64,000 nt of DNA, taken from NCBI GenBank assembly GCA_025738555.1, contig JAOVFP010000007.1, forward strand, positions 1,550,001 through 1,614,000. Reading direction: 5' to 3'. The first letter of the stretch is position 1. Each line of letters begins with the position of its first letter. Shown here piece after piece: positions 1 to 11,324 of this stretch. The notes under the pieces were generated by a model, which did not search any database, had not been told where the DNA came from, and saw only the letters and a program-made list of their open reading frames with translations. Source of the stretch: Cyathus striatus. Taxonomy: Eukaryota > Basidiomycota > Agaricomycetes > Agaricales > Nidulariaceae. The translations under genes and the position numbers were made by a program.

Positions 1-10
1 GATTGCAATA

Positions 11-312
11 GGGGAATTCAAAGTTGGCTATTTTGTAGCATTGCTACCGGTCACTACAGACAAATCACTACAATATTGCCAAAAACCATGAGCAGCAATT
101 CAAACAGAGAATTTCACTATGCACATTCACTAAGATTTACTATTTCCTACTTATATATCTTGTTCAGATTTGGATTTCATAAGGTGAAAGGATGTGGTTC
201 CTGTCAGCACTATCTCAACATTATAAATTCCGAACTGATTGCTGATTGTTCTCCTTAGTAACAACACAGAAATCAGTGTAGTGTATTGTGTTACGCCAAC
301 TTTGAATTCCCC
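11..312. mobile_element. Short MITE with TA target duplication
   Basis: An 18-bp perfect terminal inverted repeat (GGGGAATTCAAAGTTGGC) opens at 11 and its reverse complement closes at 312, each flanked by TA. The 302-bp interior has no credible gene. TA duplication and small size fit a Tc1/mariner-type non-autonomous element; the family assignment is inference. Confidence 0.75.
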
Positions 313-2109
313 TATTTATACTTTACCTAAGTTGTAGCACATATTATGCTTATTAGTATATCTCTACTTTAGTCTATAAGTAGTTATTATAATTTGCTGC
401 CTTCTACGTAATCCTAATGTTTCAAAAAATAAAATGCACTTACAAAGTTATTATATTCAAGGGATTATCAAAACATATACCCATATCTCAAAGCTTGTAC
501 ACACTGCAACCAAATTGTAAAGTCGATGTGTCCAAGCTGCCAAATGTGACAGCTGCTATTGCTGTTAAGCTGAAATGAGTTGCCAGCCAATCAAATCGTT
601 GGGAAGCTGATGCAATTATCACATGATTTATCCATGTCATGAACATGTTGTCACTCAGTCCCAGTGAAAAATTGGCCTAGGGATATCAAGCTGTATTGTG
701 CAAGATATTGTTTCCAGGTTTTTAACAAGGGACATCTAGGGTACTTTGCCGAGACACAAAAAGAAGTCTTGGCAGCATTACACATACAAAACAGTGGGAT
801 GTCTCTCAATCATTTTCTCAACAGCATCTGGGCATTTCGAGTGATATCTGGGGTAAGCTGGATTGTGAGAGTGCTATCATAAACTTTCGCTTATGGCATT
901 CATTTCCCATTTCCATCAGTTGCACTTACATATATAATTGTAACGCTTATGCATAGCATACGACAGGCCCTTTCTTTTCATTCCCACCAACTTCCCACCA
1001 ACTTCTCACACCTCACACAATTTAACTGACACTGTTTCACTCCTCCCTCACCTTATCCTCACCTTATCCTCACCTATCTGCGAGCAACACTACATGTCTT
1101 GAAGTGGTCTTTCATAGGTATGTGGCATAGTATCTTTTCGTCTTGAAATGTACCCATTTGACTCATTTAGTAAACGAACTCGGAACCAGCGAGGACTTCA
1201 TCAAACTTCCCCATATTCCTGCCTTCAACTTCGACTCCCAGCAATACTTTTGTCCACAACCAACCCACCATCGACCCTCTACCTCTGATGGTTGGTCCAC
1301 AAGATGGTTGTTAGATTTTGGGTGCATGGGTCGGCGAAGCGGGGTGTGACATGTGCAAGGTATGATTTCAATTAATTTTCAGAAAATTATTGCTAACACT
1401 ACTTTATATCTGTTCAGTTGCATGAAGTTGGGGCTCACACATAGTAAGTCAGTTGAAGTACTGGGGCTTGGCTAGTATAGTAGTATTGTAGCATCAGATG
1501 TGTTGGATACTGACAAATGTACCCCAGTAGATAAATTTCCAATATATGTGCTTTTGATTTTATTTCTATACCTGTACAAATTCCTCAGAAATGCTTCAAC
1601 AACACCAGATACAGCTAGAATAAGATGAAAGCAGCACTAGATATCGCTATATTTGCCAAGAAGTTAGCAGCTTGGCAAATCCAACTTATTCTTGGCACTT
1701 GTCCAGCCTTGACATATTTAGATCTTACACGAAAAAAATCGTTATATTCCAGATTTTATTGCAATATCAAGTCACATCTGGTCCTCGGTACCACTGGATA
1801 GCACTCGACATTACTAGACTGACTTTTGACTGGGAGTACTCAGTGTTCAACTCTTTCAACTTGTTTGACTTTTCCCACCTTCCCCTTGCTTCCCCCCTCT
1901 CATCCCCCATCACTTTCTGTCTGCACACATATATTACTGTCCTCTTCCCTCAATACTTCTTCACACCTCTCATGTATTATCTTCTGTTCTGGGTGATAGT
2001 AAGAGTTTGCAACTCTGGGTGTATTTGGTTGGTGTTTCGCATTCTCTTTACTGATATCCCGGTGTTGAAGCCTGAGCTTGAGGTTTGGCTACAGAGACTG
2101 TTCAATCAC
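313..2109. other. AT-rich stretch without a supported gene
   Basis: No ORF here shows a recognisable motif or a convincing exon structure. Pyrimidine-rich segments near 960-1080 and 1850-1970 look like LTR or promoter-type sequence, but no paired repeat end or target duplication was found to define an element. Confidence 0.4.
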
Positions 2110-2420
2110 AAGGATGAATGCTCTTTCATTCTCACTATCACACTGTCTCTTGCTCTCGCACTCTCCTATGTGTTCTCTCTCTCACTCTTGTGTGCCAAGT
2201 CACTTTCATACTTGCACTTGCACTCACTCTCACATGCACTTTCGCACTCTCTCACTCTTGCGTGGTCTCGTGTGCTCTTGCTTTCTCACATACAGTCTTG
2301 CTCTTGCACTCTCTCTTGCATACCCTCTTGCTCTTGTTCACACACATTCTCTTGCACTCTCTCAATTGCACTTTCTGCTCATGCTTTCACACACTCTCAC
2401 TCAGTACTTTCCACACACCC
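2110..2420. repeat. CT-rich irregular repeat (CTCTTGCACT type)
   Basis: About 300 bases dominated by imperfect repeats of CTCTTGCTCTTGCACT and CTCTCACTC. It keeps long overlapping ORFs open in several frames at once, which is a low-complexity effect rather than coding. A shorter block of the same repeat lies at 3985-4110 in the same orientation, so the material between them may be an insertion into one repeat tract. Confidence 0.7.
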
Positions 2421-2824
2421 ACCTATACACATGTACTCCACATGTAGTACACATGGAATCCACATATTTGGAATAAAGTACTGATTTTCCATGTGTAATT
2501 CACATGGAACCATGTGGAGTACACATGAATTCCACTTCTTAAAAAATTTCATCCAGAAGGTGAATTTATCTATGAAGAAAGTGAACTACACATGAAATTG
2601 TACATGTGGAATCCATGTGTACTTCACTCAAATCATTTAAAAATAATAGTATATTTAAAACTATTCAAATACAACTATTATTATTTCATATCAGTCACGT
2701 GACATCATGCCCCACCTGCCCTGCCTGCTCATCGCCCCCCTGCCCCACTGCCCTACCCACTCATTGTCGTCCCCCCCTGCTATCATTGTCTGCCTTCCCG
2801 ACGCACTACATGTGCTTGTCATCG

Positions 2825-3310
2825 CCCCACCATTCCCACCCTTCACATGTGTCGTTCCCCCCTGTTCCTGCCCTTCATGCGCTTCGTTCCCCCCTGTTCC
2901 TACCTTCCACACGCCTCATTCCCCGCCGTTCCTGCCCTCCATGCACCTCATTCCCCCCCTGTACCTGCTCTTCACGCGCATCATTCCCCGCTGTTCCTGC
3001 CCCTCACACTTGTCGTTTACCACTGTTTCCACCCGCCACATGTGTCGTTCCCCCTGTTCCTGCCCTTCAAGTGCATCATTCCCCCTGTTCCTGCCCTCCA
3101 CATGCATCATTTTCCCCTGTTCCCACTTTCTATGCATGTCATTCCCTGCCTTCCCCACCCTCCATGCACATTGTTCCCCCCCGTTCCTGCCCTGCACGTC
3201 TGTTGTTCCCCACCATTTCCACCCCCCACACTCGTCGTTCCCTGCCTTTCTCACCCTGCACGCATGTAATTTCTCACCGTTCTTGCCCTACGTGCTCATC
3301 ACTGTTCTAC
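2825..3310. repeat. Minisatellite, about 32-bp period
   Basis: Roughly fifteen diverged tandem copies of a 31-33 bp pyrimidine-rich unit, each starting close to GTTCCTGCCCTCCA and ending near CATTCCCCC. The period is not a multiple of three, so the overlapping long ORFs on both strands are repeat artefacts and should not be called genes. Confidence 0.75.
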
Positions 3311-3581
3311 CCTTCCTATCCTGCACACATGGCCCTCCTGCCTTTTGGTGCTGTCTTGCTTCAGGTTTACCCTCTTGATAGGGGAGAGATGACGAGGGGA
3401 GTGGGGGGGAGGGAGAGAGAGAAGGGAGAGTGGGAGAGGAAGGGACAGTAGGGAGTGGGAGATGGTAGTGGGGAGTGAAGAAGCAGGGCAAGGAACGATG
3501 AGTTGGCAACACATCACATGATGCATATGCGTGGAAATGTATTGTAGATCGATATGTAGCCTTTGTTCATATATATAATAT

Positions 3582-3668
3582 GGTCCGATGGCTTAACGGT
3601 AAAAAGGATGCTTTTGATGTGATTAGTAATCAAAGTAGCAGTCGCTGGTTCAATTCTCCTTCGTGTCG
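3582..3668 (+). tRNA. tRNA-like sequence, probably a pseudogene
   Basis: The segment has an A-box-like TGGCTTAACGG near the start, a B-box-like GGTTCAATTC near the end, and ends that can pair over seven positions with two wobbles and one mismatch (GGTCCGA with TCGTGTC). A strong hairpin (TTTGAT/ATCAAA) sits where the anticodon arm should be, but its loop is too large and the T stem pairs poorly. A tRNA relic or the head of a tRNA-derived SINE is likelier than a working tRNA. No isotype is assigned. Confidence 0.25.
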
Positions 3669-3984
3669 TTATGCTAGAATATATGTTTTTATTATAATTG
3701 TAATGGAGAAGTGTATTACAAGTAATTACAAGTGTACTGTACAAGTGTAGCCAGTCCACGTGTATTCCTTGTGAATTTCACTTTGCAATTCCATGTGGAA
3801 TTTCAATATTTCACCCCTACATGTGCACTACATGTATACTTCATGTGTACAAAAATCGCAAATTTGAATAGAAATTTGCTGATTTAAATACATTTGAGGT
3901 GGAGTGTAGTAAATGTGAAGTACACATGAAGTACACATGAAAGGGTGGAATTCATGTGAATTCCACATGTAACAGGGGGCAAGC

Positions 3985-4110
3985 GTAAAGTGCTCCTCTC
4001 GCTGTTGCACTGTCTCTGGCATTCACACTCTCTTGCTCTTGCACAGTCTCTTGTGTACTCTTGTTCTCTCGCATGCACACAGTGTCTCACCGTACCCCTC
4101 TGCTGCTTCT
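3985..4110. repeat. CT-rich irregular repeat, second block
   Basis: Same CTCTTGCTCTTGCAC-type repeat as at 2110-2420, same orientation, here about 125 bases. It follows directly after the ACATG-rich block. Confidence 0.6.
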
Positions 4111-4855
4111 ACAACCAAATTCTCTCAGAAAAGTCCCTTTATTTCCCCATAGTCCCTTGTCAGCTATATGTAGATAATTGTTACTATTATTTTAGTCATT
4201 GTATTTAGCTTGTAGAAATAGAGTCATATATGTTTATTGGTAATCTATTGTGAGATAAGTTCACCTAATTCCAAGCTATTCCCTCTTTATATGCAATTTA
4301 TACTGTAAGAAACTACCTAATATTTGCCTAATGCTACAACATAAGTGGGATGGTGTGATTAAATTATATTAATTCACAATTTAAATCACCTAAGTTCAAG
4401 CTAATCACTCCTTACTTCAATCTTTTTAGTCAAATAAGTACCGGACCTCAGCTTATTTGCCTAAAACATCTAATGTTACTTTTTCCGACTAAATTTACCT
4501 TAAACCAAGCTTTTTTCAACCTTAATAGTCTAAATTTGTAATATGGGCATTTCCTGATGCTCACGAATCAGGTAGATGGCTTGGATAGTAAATCAGAGGG
4601 AACTTAAAAAGTATAATGTCTGCATTTGTCCTGTGTTTCAAAGAAAATAAATTAGAGCATCAACATGGTTTAAAAGTCTACGTACATTTAGAACGTGGGC
4701 AGCTATAGAGACCAGACTTCAACACTGCACTCGAACCAACAGCAGTCTTTGCGTGTCAATAAGTTTATAAACATTTAGACAGTTGCAGGCTCTATTGGTA
4801 ATGACTTTATTGAAGCTGTATGTTGGTGTATCAGTTAATCGATCGATATGATTCA
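4111..4855. other. AT-rich non-coding stretch
   Basis: Contains scattered short direct words (CACCTAATTCCAAGC and CACCTAAGTTCAAGC types near 4260 and 4390) suggesting an old degenerate repeat. No gene, RNA or defined element end is visible. Confidence 0.35.
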
Positions 4856-5585
4856 CACGGCGGGCTTTTGGCTGTCCAGTTCCAGATGTCCTTTGGCCTG
4901 TCGTTTAGTCTGTCCTGTTTGGCATCATACACGTGTACGTCACACTCATCAAACCGATTTGCGATTGCTTCGGAATTGATGGGGAACAGAGATTGAACCA
5001 AGCTGGTGCATAATAAAACACCAGGATAGTGGGGGCCATGTATTATTTGACTTTAATAACAATAGTGTATACAAGCACTTGATGTCCGGGTATATATTAA
5101 GAATTATATGTAGTACTTAATCCACTTTAGTAATCTTGAGCAATTTTTATCAGGACATTGATCTGGTTCATCTCGTATCTTACATTCACTTCTTCTGGAC
5201 TGTACTTTGAACAATGAGAAGACACAAAGGTGAAAATTTATTCCATATAAAATCCTCTAATTAACACAAGCATATAACAAATTAATTATAGGATAATGGG
5301 TAGAGTAGTCCAAAATATTTAAGGAAAATAACTGAAAATGCGAATTTTAAGATATTAAAATCTTTCTATAGAAATGCTTCAAATATTTGGGTGGTCTACA
5401 TCAACGCATTTTGAACAACGATTTGTTGGTTCCACATGCCAGTTTGGATTGATATCGTCTCAACTTTGATTATCGATCATCAGCCAGTTCATTATATGTG
5501 ACATACACGTGCTTGATGCCATACAGGACAGACTAAACGACAGGCCAAAGGACATCTGGAACTGGACAGCCAAAAGCCCGCCGTG
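4856..5585. mobile_element. MITE-like element with about 70-bp inverted repeats
   Basis: The left end (CACGGCGGGCTTTTGG...) and right end are inverted copies over about 70 bases with few mismatches, and each is flanked by TCA, a possible 3-bp target duplication. The 730-bp interior is AT-rich with no gene. A 3-bp duplication occurs in CACTA- and Harbinger-type elements; the assignment is open. A second, partial copy of the right end lies at 5638-5659. Confidence 0.7.
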
Positions 5586-5637
5586 TCAATCGTTCATATC
5601 ACGTGCTTGCACGTAACCGGCCGGCTTCCAGTCTACT

Positions 5638-5659
5638 GGACAGCTAAAAGCCCGCCGTG
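5638..5659. repeat. Partial end of the same MITE family
   Basis: A 22-base match to the right end of the neighbouring 4856-5585 element, ending AAAGCCCGCCGTG, with no matching left partner seen. Probably a remnant or an old tandem insertion. Confidence 0.5.
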
Positions 5660-6474
5660 AGACACGTCTTAGTCACGTGACTGTCTAGTAATCGAACCTC
5701 GAACGCGTACACATCGCTAGCTATCTCTCACCTCTGCCTGCACAACACTTCCCGACGCTCTCGAAATCGGACCGAACTCCCCCCAACGCCAGACGAAATA
5801 TCACGTTGACGATACACCCAAGCACTCGGCTATGCATACGCGAAGCTACAAAGTCTGGAACTCGCTCACAAGCGAGAGATCTCAAAGTCAACATCTCACC
5901 TTTACCTGTCCAACATCGTGACAGTCATTCACTCCTACTGTACTACCTTCCTCTCTCTTCACAATTTACATACAAATTCCTTCACTATCTCCCCTTGAAA
6001 CGCTCGTCTACCACCTATCACATTCTTGGCTTTAAGAAAGTTTTATTCGCTCTTTTTGGTATAATTTTCTATCCTTTCCCTATATAAACCGTGTATCTAG
6101 GTCTCTAATAATTCAGTGAACTTCCCCCCATCGTTCGAGCTCGTTCTCAGCCTCTCCTATCATGTCTCTTCGTCGTTTCTATCGTTCTCCATCGTCGTCT
6201 CTCGCTCTCAGATCTTACAGCATGTTCCACTCACTCAAATACACCCCAGAACTTGTATATTCATTACAACTATATTTATCATCAAGCTCTAAAGTGTGTA
6301 ATTTAATTATGTTTGAATAATCACAGCACTGAGTCATAAGTTGGGGGTAGATTTTTGTCTAAAATTCCTGATCGTCTGACAGAAATGGGTGAGACAAATG
6401 GGACGGAAAAAGTGGCATTATCCGAGCGCATATGTATGTCTAAAGAAACCATATGTCAAAAATATCACCAACCA
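5660..6474. other. Non-coding stretch
   Basis: Pyrimidine-rich sequence, with CT tracts around 5930-6000 and 6120-6220. The short ORF at 5806-6087 lacks any motif. No gene is supported. Confidence 0.35.
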
Positions 6475-7089
6475 TCAGCGATTAAAAAACCACCCACATT
6501 CGTGGAGCTTTGTCCCTAATATTGGCCATTTCCAGTACAGAACAATAATCACGATGATTATGTCCACTGCTACCAGAGTCCAAAATACACCAATAAACGG
6601 CAAGCTGCAGGAATGAGTGTCAACCGATGTGGAAGGTGTGTACTCGAAGTAATCCAGACAAAAACCCGATGGAGTTTCATTAACGAAAGCAATAGATAGA
6701 GTATGATTGGATGCCGTAAGGTTCGCAGTATGAAAGAGAAGCTGCCGAAAGAGAATGGTTTTGGGAGATGGATAAGTCGTATTTCCAGATATAACTTTGT
6801 CGTCAATAATGTATTGAACAACAGCATTATTCACCGATACGTCTAGGGTTCCGTAGACTTCCACAGATGTTCCTATAAATATCATGCTGTAAGCGAGGTA
6901 TACAGAGGTAATAGTTGGTACAATTTTAGTACCGGAAAATTTGAAAGTGGCAGTCGCTCCTTTTGCAATGGGACATGTGGTAGTGTCTTTGTATTCTATA
7001 CCTGTGCGTCCCCCTAGGATCCAAGTATTCAAGTTGGAGTAGGTGATAGCCGAATTACGGTCATCTATGCGCAGTATAATTGAGCTCAT
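6475..7089 (-). CDS. Single-pass membrane protein with conserved fungal ectodomain
   Basis: The frame is open to 6475. A 60-base GT-AG intron (6873-6932) whose length is a multiple of three was read through in the simple ORF. Removing it rejoins a motif FSGTSVEVYGTL, so the model is two exons (6933-7089, 6475-6872) giving 184 aa. The start at 7089 is chosen because the domain begins at once with IDDRNSAITYS. The body carries the W...GG...EYKDTTT, FKFSGT and FCLDYFEY landmarks seen in many agaricomycete secreted or membrane proteins of unknown function. One strong hydrophobic segment near the C-terminus (FIGVFWTLVAVDIIIVIIV) is a likely membrane anchor. No clear signal peptide is visible from this start. 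Function unknown; a C-terminal intron or truncation is possible because the cytoplasmic tail is short. Confidence 0.65.
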   Translation of the reverse strand: MSSIILRIDDRNSAITYSNLNTWILGGRTGIEYKDTTTCPIAKGATATFKFSGTKIVPTITSVYLAYSMIFIGTSVEVYGTLDVSVNNAVVQYIIDDKVISGNTTYPSPKTILFRQLLFHTANLTASNHTLSIAFVNETPSGFCLDYFEYTPSTSVDTHSCSLPFIGVFWTLVAVDIIIVIIVLYWKWPILGTKLHECGWFFNR

Positions 7090-10000
7090 GGATATGAAGT
7101 GACTCAGAGTTTGTGGTAGGTAGTTAAACAGTGCATGATAGATTATGGACTTAACATGGCATGCTATTATATGTATTGCCAAACGATCACCTAAGGGACT
7201 GAATTTTAATATCAGTCCCCCAAAATAAATATCTTCATTGCGATATCTCAAGTTGCATTCGAGTCGCAGTCGAGTCAGAATCGAGTTGCGATCGAGTTTC
7301 AATTAAAAAATTCAAGTCCATATCGGTAAGTGTCTAATAAATACTACTATACTCGCATTTAATACTGAAAGCAGGACACTGTAATGGTTGCAGAGACAAT
7401 GCGCATTCCCTGTACCTTCGATGTATACCTACATTATTGAAGATAGAAGTTGCGCTGCAATACGAAATAGCATATGTATGACTACCATCATCATGGATCT
7501 CTTGGAGGTAGTGTGCACAGACCTTCGATACACCTTTACATCCATAATAAATGCAGTTCATAGCATACCATATTCTCAGCAAAGTATATGCGGAATGTAG
7601 CTTACAGAGATTTTCGGTAAGCTTACTGAGATCTTAGCTTTATCGATGATCTTCTCGAATTTCAATTTCCAATTTTAAGTATAGAGAACACGGAACTGAA
7701 TGAAACAACACGACACTGAGTGGGATCCGACAAGATGACATTGAAAGCAAGCAAGGGGGGTAGCCAAGGACGTGGGAGCGGCGCTCCTGCAGTTAAATGC
7801 AGTTCTCACATTAGATGACACCGCTTATCAATGCAATAAGAAACGTCATGGTGTATATAAATAAGTACATTAGTTGATAGACAGATGAGTATGTGGGAAA
7901 GGGGGTATTTCAAACGAAGACCGTAGGTAAGGGGGGCGTAATTTGGAAATGAATAAATGAGAGCGTTAGTTTGTCGAAAAAACCGAAACATTTGTAAACG
8001 TACTGAAAAGCACTTCAGCCACTTTCAACTCATAAAACATTATTCTGAAAGCTGACGTCTGTGATACCTATATCTGCGCCGGTGGACGTGTAACATTCCT
8101 AAAAACTTATTTTTGGTTAGAGCAGTCGCCATAACAAATTGGAACCAAGACGCTGGAAGTATGTCAACGCACCTCAGATAATACTGCATCAGATAGACGC
8201 ACTCTGTGATACCCCGCAGAGGCTGAAGGGTGTGTCATTAGACGAGTTGCCAAGAGGTAGGGAGGGAAGGTTGGGAAGGGAGGTGAGAGGAGCACCAGAC
8301 ACCTCAGACAAGATCGAGTCGGGGTAAGGTAAATAGGGTACAAACAGATTTTGTTAACAATTAGAATGATGATCAAAATTTGTTATTATGCCAGATTTAA
8401 GTCCATATTGTAAGTCGGAATGAACATTTGCTCCGTGTCCCAATTGTTCAAACCGATTATGAATATGCCAGTCCCATATCCATTGTTAGCCAATCGGAAA
8501 ATTTTCGGTAAGGATATTTGCACGTCACATGCTTTGACTCCGTTTTATTATCTGTACAATAAACCAATCCACGTTCCCTTTCTGAAATTGTTTATAAATA
8601 TGTATGGCAAATATATTTGGTGACATATTCTAAATTTTAACTAAATATGTTTGTACCATATTCACCCTTCCCCGATTTTACCCTGTCTGAGGTGAGAGGA
8701 GGAGTGTACACACACGTACGCGTGAAGTTTTTATTCGGCACATTTATTTCTTCCGACTCCCATGCGTTTCTTCAGTCTGTCATCACTCACACCGCCTTCC
8801 TACCTGACCTACACTCCCATAGCGTCTAATTAGTCTGCCTTCACAGCTTGAAGCACAACTCCAGCTCCGCACCTGCGGAAGTTCGGTATATTCTGGATTC
8901 TAGATAAGAATTGCCGGCGGGGGGGGGGGGTTGGGCGGTGCTGGGGCTCGGGGTTGGTACCGTTGGTCGTCGTTCGGTTCTTGCTCCTAACGTCTTCAGA
9001 TTTGTACTTGACGCAAAAGTAAATCACAATTTGACGCTGAAAATCACAGTCATATTCTCACTGGAACAGAGGGTCTGTTTCCAAATGGAATGAAGAGTCC
9101 TCGATTCGGACTCATAGGCCGACCCGAAGACTCTGAGGACAAATATCGGTTCTCAGTGGGAGCAGGAACTACGAAGCACGATAAGAGAGCCCCACGTGTA
9201 TGCGACGTGGAGCACTGCAAGAAGAATAAATACTACACTGCTGCCTAGGTCCAAGTGGAGTGTGATTCATTGTCAAGTCTATGGTAAGTTTCTTAATTCT
9301 CAGCTAGCTATCCATCCGTGGGCTTGTGACACTTCTATTAAAGGAGGTAATAATCTACAGGACGAAGAGTTATACAGGTAGTCGGTGTTGTCCTCAGCTA
9401 GCCCCAATTGAGAAACTCGAGAAAGTGCTGTTCATTGCTGGGAGGCAGCGACAAAGACAATCTATACCTCTTCCATATCAGCGCTCAGCGCTCTCAGCCT
9501 TGACGTCGACCAATATAGAGCGAGCTGCATTATGTCACATGTGCTTTCCAGTGGTATAATGCTTGAAATAAACGTTTCTTGAGGAGAAGGTGCACACCTT
9601 TCCTACTTGGCCTGAGTCAACACACGATGAACGACAGCCATTAAGCATACATACCTTCTTTCTCCCATCCTCAACAAAGTCTGCTTTAAAAAAGCCATGC
9701 ACCAATCTCCACCCGCAATAGACTCGTACTGGTCCCCGGTGCGTTAGTATTTAGGACTAGATGGCACTCAGGAATGTCCTCTTCAGATGCCGGTATCTCG
9801 ATCCAAAAGACGCGATACCTCGCTATTCGTAGTAGTAAGGATCAACGATCTAGTACTTCTAGCAATGATGCTACCCATTCTCGACAGCACAAACATTAGG
9901 TGATGTTAGCGCAAAGCTACGATACACGTTGTCATATCTGAAAATTAAACATTAACACCATCAGAACATCCGGCACAATGAACCAAAAAAAAAGAACAGG

Positions 10001-11324
10001 TACCTTTCCCCCCCAATCTGGGACGCAATATTGTCTCCATCCTTCTCATCCCAATTCTACTTCGCTTCCCATTCTATGCATTTCCAAGAACGGCTCGGTT
10101 GCACCCCCAAGTCCCGAATTCAAATCATCTGCGAAGGGCGTCCACGGTGCGTCCTGTAGAGCGGTATTGTGGTTATGGAGGATCTAAGCAGTTTCGACAT
10201 GGGCACCAGAGGTGTACAGAACACCACACAAAGGTGAACGGTCCCAGGAGATCCAAGACGAAACAGAGCGAAGTTTCAGGGTGTGTATCGTACGATGAAG
10301 GGAGTGGTCGGGATGTTTTGGATGGATAGGATGGTGTTTTTTTTGTACATAGAAAGGGGAGCACGTCGCATAGGCAGGGTGTATCCAATGTGCTGTATAG
10401 GAGTGTTTTGAGCCGGTTGATGATGGAGATAGAGATTATGGGTAGGGGAAGCGTGGAGAACTGGATAAGTAAGAGTATTAGTGCGTCGACAATCGAAGTT
10501 CATGGACGTACTTGGAGTCCACCTCGATGACTTTCAACTCCCAGACCGAGACATATCATCCCTTCAACTGGAGTTAATAGAGAAAATTGACATCTTTGAT
10601 ACCGAAATCTGCCACGGTGGACGTGTAGTATTCCTAAAACCCAAGTAGCGTGATATTGGTTAGAACAGTCGCCATAACTAACCGAAGGAAGATGTCGGAA
10701 GTATGTCGACGTACCTCAGATAGGACTGCATGATATTGCTATACTACGTCATCTCCCGCCCGCAGTTGAAGCGTGCATTGTTGGACGAGCTGTTCGGACT
10801 CAGGTAGGGAAGGGAAGAGAAGGAATGTGACGCGCGCGGCGTATATCATTGTCACTGTTTGTAGTAATTTGGTACGTTTGTTTCTTCCGGCTCCGAGGGC
10901 CGAGGCTCTTCTCGTACTTATCTTCCACCTTCCTTCTTGCACCGATTCTTTCATTCCTCATTTCCGCCGAGTTGCATCCCCACATTCGAATAATTCCAAT
11001 CTTCAAGCTACCACTTAGTTCACGAATCAAACTCCATGTGCATGATGATCTTCAATTGCTATCAGGAGTGAAGGCAAGAGGAACATCACCAGTGCGGACC
11101 TCATCACTCCCAGACTGCCAAACAAAATCTTTCTCATGGAGATTCAACTCGAACCCTTCTTGTCGAACATAGTGCGGGACTGAACGATCTGTGTCAGACG
11201 AGTGATTTAGACGCTTGATAAGCATCGTTGCTGATCGAAGCGATTAGGCGCTAAGTTATTATACTTAAGTAACTGTTATCTGCAACCATCGATTCTCACC
11301 TCCCCCCCGTTCAACGTCTGCAAC
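7090..11324. other. Gene-poor stretch with duplicated gene remnants
   Basis: No intact gene is supported. Two diverged copies of one segment lie at about 8020-8290 and 10530-10830, sharing phrases such as GGAAGTATGTC, ACGTACCTCAGATA and GGTTAGARCAGTCGCCATAAC. In places they read as a plausible peptide (RALLDELFGLR versus GVSLDELPRGR) broken by stops, so they look like decayed copies of one unknown gene. A G-run (12 or more) at 8919-8931 and a GT-rich patch follow. The short ORFs in all frames show no motif. Confidence 0.45.

Larger units (their letters stand above)
2425..3975. mobile_element. Possible fold-back element rich in ACATG motifs
   Basis: Both flanks are packed with motifs such as ACATGTGGA, TACACATG and TTCCACATG in mutually inverted arrangement (left about 2425-2620, right about 3725-3970). 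The middle carries a GC-rich minisatellite and a tRNA-like sequence. The block sits between two pieces of the same CT-rich repeat. Exact ends and a target duplication could not be fixed, so the element call is tentative. Confidence 0.4.

Noticed and set aside
1672..2484. 270-codon plus-strand ORF
   Set aside because: Its second half is the CT-rich repeat and is open in three frames at once; the first half has no motif.
2606..3451. 281-codon plus-strand ORF and several overlapping ORFs on both strands
   Set aside because: They lie on the 32-bp minisatellite; openness in many frames reflects the lack of A/T-rich stop codons, not coding.
7090..7302. Longer 275-codon version of the membrane protein
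   Set aside because: The first 71 codons lack the family's features, and the extra length within comes from reading through a 60-base intron.
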